Source of the DNA: Sphagnum magellanicum
Lineage: Eukaryota > Streptophyta > Sphagnopsida > Sphagnales > Sphagnaceae
Assembly (NCBI GenBank): GCA_021904315.1
Contig: CM038909.1
Span: 23,102,212-23,166,211, forward strand
DNA length: 64,000 nt
Direction: 5' to 3'
Shown here: positions 61,900-64,000 of the stretch, one piece after another
Layout: each line of letters starts with the position of its first letter
How positions within the stretch are numbered: the first letter of the stretch is position 1
Program-made: the position numbers and the translations under genes
The notes under the pieces: generated by a model
Databases searched by the model: none
Told to the model about the DNA's origin: nothing
The model's input: the letters and a program-made list of their open reading frames with translations, nothing else

Positions 61900-64000
61900 T
61901 GTGAGACAATAATGTTCACAAACCTCATTATCTTTGGTTATAGAATTAGAGTCAAAGTTTCTTACTTAGTAGTTCATCAATTTGCATTGGGGATCATTTA
62001 TCCCCAATATTGGTTATAGGAGGATGTTGAAACTAATTTCAATAAGCATCTTGAGATTTTGAAGGAGGCTTATGGCACTGTAAAGAAAATCAGTGGCATG
62101 ATAGTTGTGCCACCCTTGTTGTTTTGATATTCGAAGACAAAGCATATGGGTTTAGTTGTTCCTTAATTGCAAATTGAGTTACAATTGAGTTGTAACTATA
62201 ATAGTTAAGTGCTTAGAGTAGGTTAGATTCAAGGGGAGGGCTCCATTATTTTTGGTGTCCAAACAAAATTTGAACCCTTCTTATTGGTGCATATGGCACA
62301 TTAAAAATTCTTGAAAATAGAATAGAATTGAAAAAGTTACAACCCCCCAAAGTAGAAGGGGTCAATAACTAAAAAAAACAAACCACCCAACACTACAAAG
62401 GTTACTTCCCAAACACTAAAACAATTCCTTCTATGTTGTTTTGTTGTTATTAAAGTTCAAAGATGATTTGTAGAACTTCAGGTGGTATTTATATAACACT
62501 TTAAATTTTTTAAATGAATAAGAAATAAAAAAGTTACAAGGTCTAAAAGTTGGAGGGTCCAAAGGAAAAAAGAAAAAAAAGGAAAATGTGTTTTGTAAAT
62601 TGGAAAGTTTATTTCTTTTCTTGTTATTTTTTCATTACTCCTTTTTCGTTGCACTTCAAATATTATTTCTAGAGCTTGAGGTAGCATTCCCATAACATTT
62701 TAAATCACTCAAAATGAAGCAGGTATGATGAAGTCATGAATAACTGATGAATATGTATCCTTATTAAGTTAATTATAAATAATTATATTATAGACATAAC
62801 ATAGTTGAACAATAGTACTTTAGTAGTGGCACATTAATGGCCGTACAATTGTATCAATGGGAATCATAATCGAAAACTAGTTATAAATGTATCCCATAAT
62901 GGGTGATGGAAACATGACATGATCGCATGTATGTACATTGTACACTAGTTGTAACATAGTTGTTACTTTAGTGGCACATTTACAATAATTTTAAAATCAC
63001 ATGTAATTATAATGCAACTATTGAAAAAGTCACAAATGGCTGACTACATATGTATATATGATGTGTATAATTATCGTATAGAAAACCCATTTTCAACTCA
63101 CTTGCAATTATAATATAATTAATTAATTTTCTTACATGATAGTTTATTTATTGATACATTATATTTCTAGGGGGATAATTGCACACTAATTGTAATACCC
63201 AAGGGATAGTTGCACAATAGTTGTATGTGAGTTGTTTTTTGAGTTTTAGTTACAAGGTAGAGTGGTTTCAATGGACGCAATTTTTCATTATGATGATTGA
63301 AATCACATTGAATGGAAGTTCTACTGGGAGACCCCAAATGCTTGAAGCTTAAGTGCATAAATCACACATTCTCATTCAACTTTCATGCTTATCATTTTTA
63401 GTTGCCACGGTTCATAATACCAAATTCTATAAATTAATTGTATCTATTATAGAAAATATTCCAAATCCATTTGAACACCACCGAGTCTTGTTATTAACAT
63501 AAAAAAATGGGCATTCAACCAAGATCCGCAAGTAAACAATTTGCAAGTATGAATTTTCTTCACCTATTAAATGACAATTTTTTCGTCTAGCTACTAGGAT
63601 CACCCATATCAAGACCTTTACTTACAAATCTAATAGCTTACCATTGGCAATTTTTATATAATAGACATTTAAAATTTTGGGTTGGACTAGGCATTATCAA
63701 AAAGAAAATGACCTAAATGGATGTGAATGTCACATTGAGGTTATAGGTTTGTCTTGATCTTGATGATTATGAAGTGGTTATTGTTAAATGTTAACATTTT
63801 ATTATGGTACATTGACCAATTATGCAATGTGATCCCCCCTCCCGACACATTTCCAATGTTAGAAAGTGAGTTCTATGGATTGTGGCAACTTGAGAATTCA
63901 AGAATGGAAGAATCATGTTAAGAGCTCCAACAAAGATTGAATGATTACATTTCAATCTAAACCCCAATAGAAGATGTCCTTTTCAACACCCCATATGTTT
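61900..64000. other. Gene-free AT-rich stretch
   Basis: No protein motif in any frame. Around 62,760-63,240 the phrase TAGTTGTAACATAG/GTGGCACATT recurs in loose form, suggesting degenerate local duplication. The stretch is like the DNA at the left end of the window. Confidence 0.5.

Noticed and set aside
1-64000. CRISPR arrays, operons, phage or other prokaryotic systems
   Set aside because: Spliced plant genes and plant transposons make this eukaryotic DNA; the regular repeats found have no spacers of CRISPR type.

Overview
The window is nuclear DNA from a land plant. Four to five multi-exon genes with GT-AG introns encode plant-type organellar and membrane proteins: a plastid-type MRS2/CorA magnesium transporter, a plastid-targeted Rossmann protein, a mitochondrial ATPase inhibitor, a membrane carboxypeptidase D and an IBS1-type CDK-like kinase. 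The rest is AT-rich sequence full of decayed plant transposons. Many short introns and a strong preference for TGCAG acceptors are visible. A seed-free plant (fern, lycophyte or bryophyte) is my guess, but the sequence does not prove it.

Layout. 1-28,200 is gene-free: AT-rich sequence with tandem repeats, a two-gene PIF/Harbinger transposon fossil (about 16.4-19.4 kb), a tRNA-type SINE with an intact target duplication (21.38-21.54 kb) and two 820-bp solo LTRs in opposite orientation (22,879-23,698 and 24,182-25,001), each with a perfect 5-bp target duplication. 28,200-61,630 is the gene island: carboxypeptidase D/SOL1-like (+, 15 exons), ATPase inhibitor IF1 (-, 3 exons), MRS2 magnesium transporter (-, 13 exons), IBS1-like kinase (+, at least 7 exons) and a Rossmann/NmrA-like protein (-, 9 exons). 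Between MRS2 and the kinase lie a second transposon-associated Myb/SANT fossil (47.15-47.83 kb), a 35-bp minisatellite and a 4-kb block (48.5-52.6 kb) that looks like a decayed, unidentified minus-strand gene. 61,700-64,000 is again AT-rich and gene-free.

The genes do not form a pathway. The common thread is independent housekeeping: peptide-hormone or protein C-terminal trimming, mitochondrial ATP synthase protection, plastid Mg2+ supply, membrane-anchored kinase signalling and a plastid redox-fold protein. Exon coordinates were derived by hand from reading frame, splice sites and family conservation. All phases close correctly except at the kinase 3' end, which stays open. I found no prokaryote-style system, CRISPR array, tRNA or rRNA gene. 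The most notable finds are the transposon fossils, the exact insertion footprints, the intronic MITE, and the degenerate nucleotide-binding loop of the Rossmann protein.
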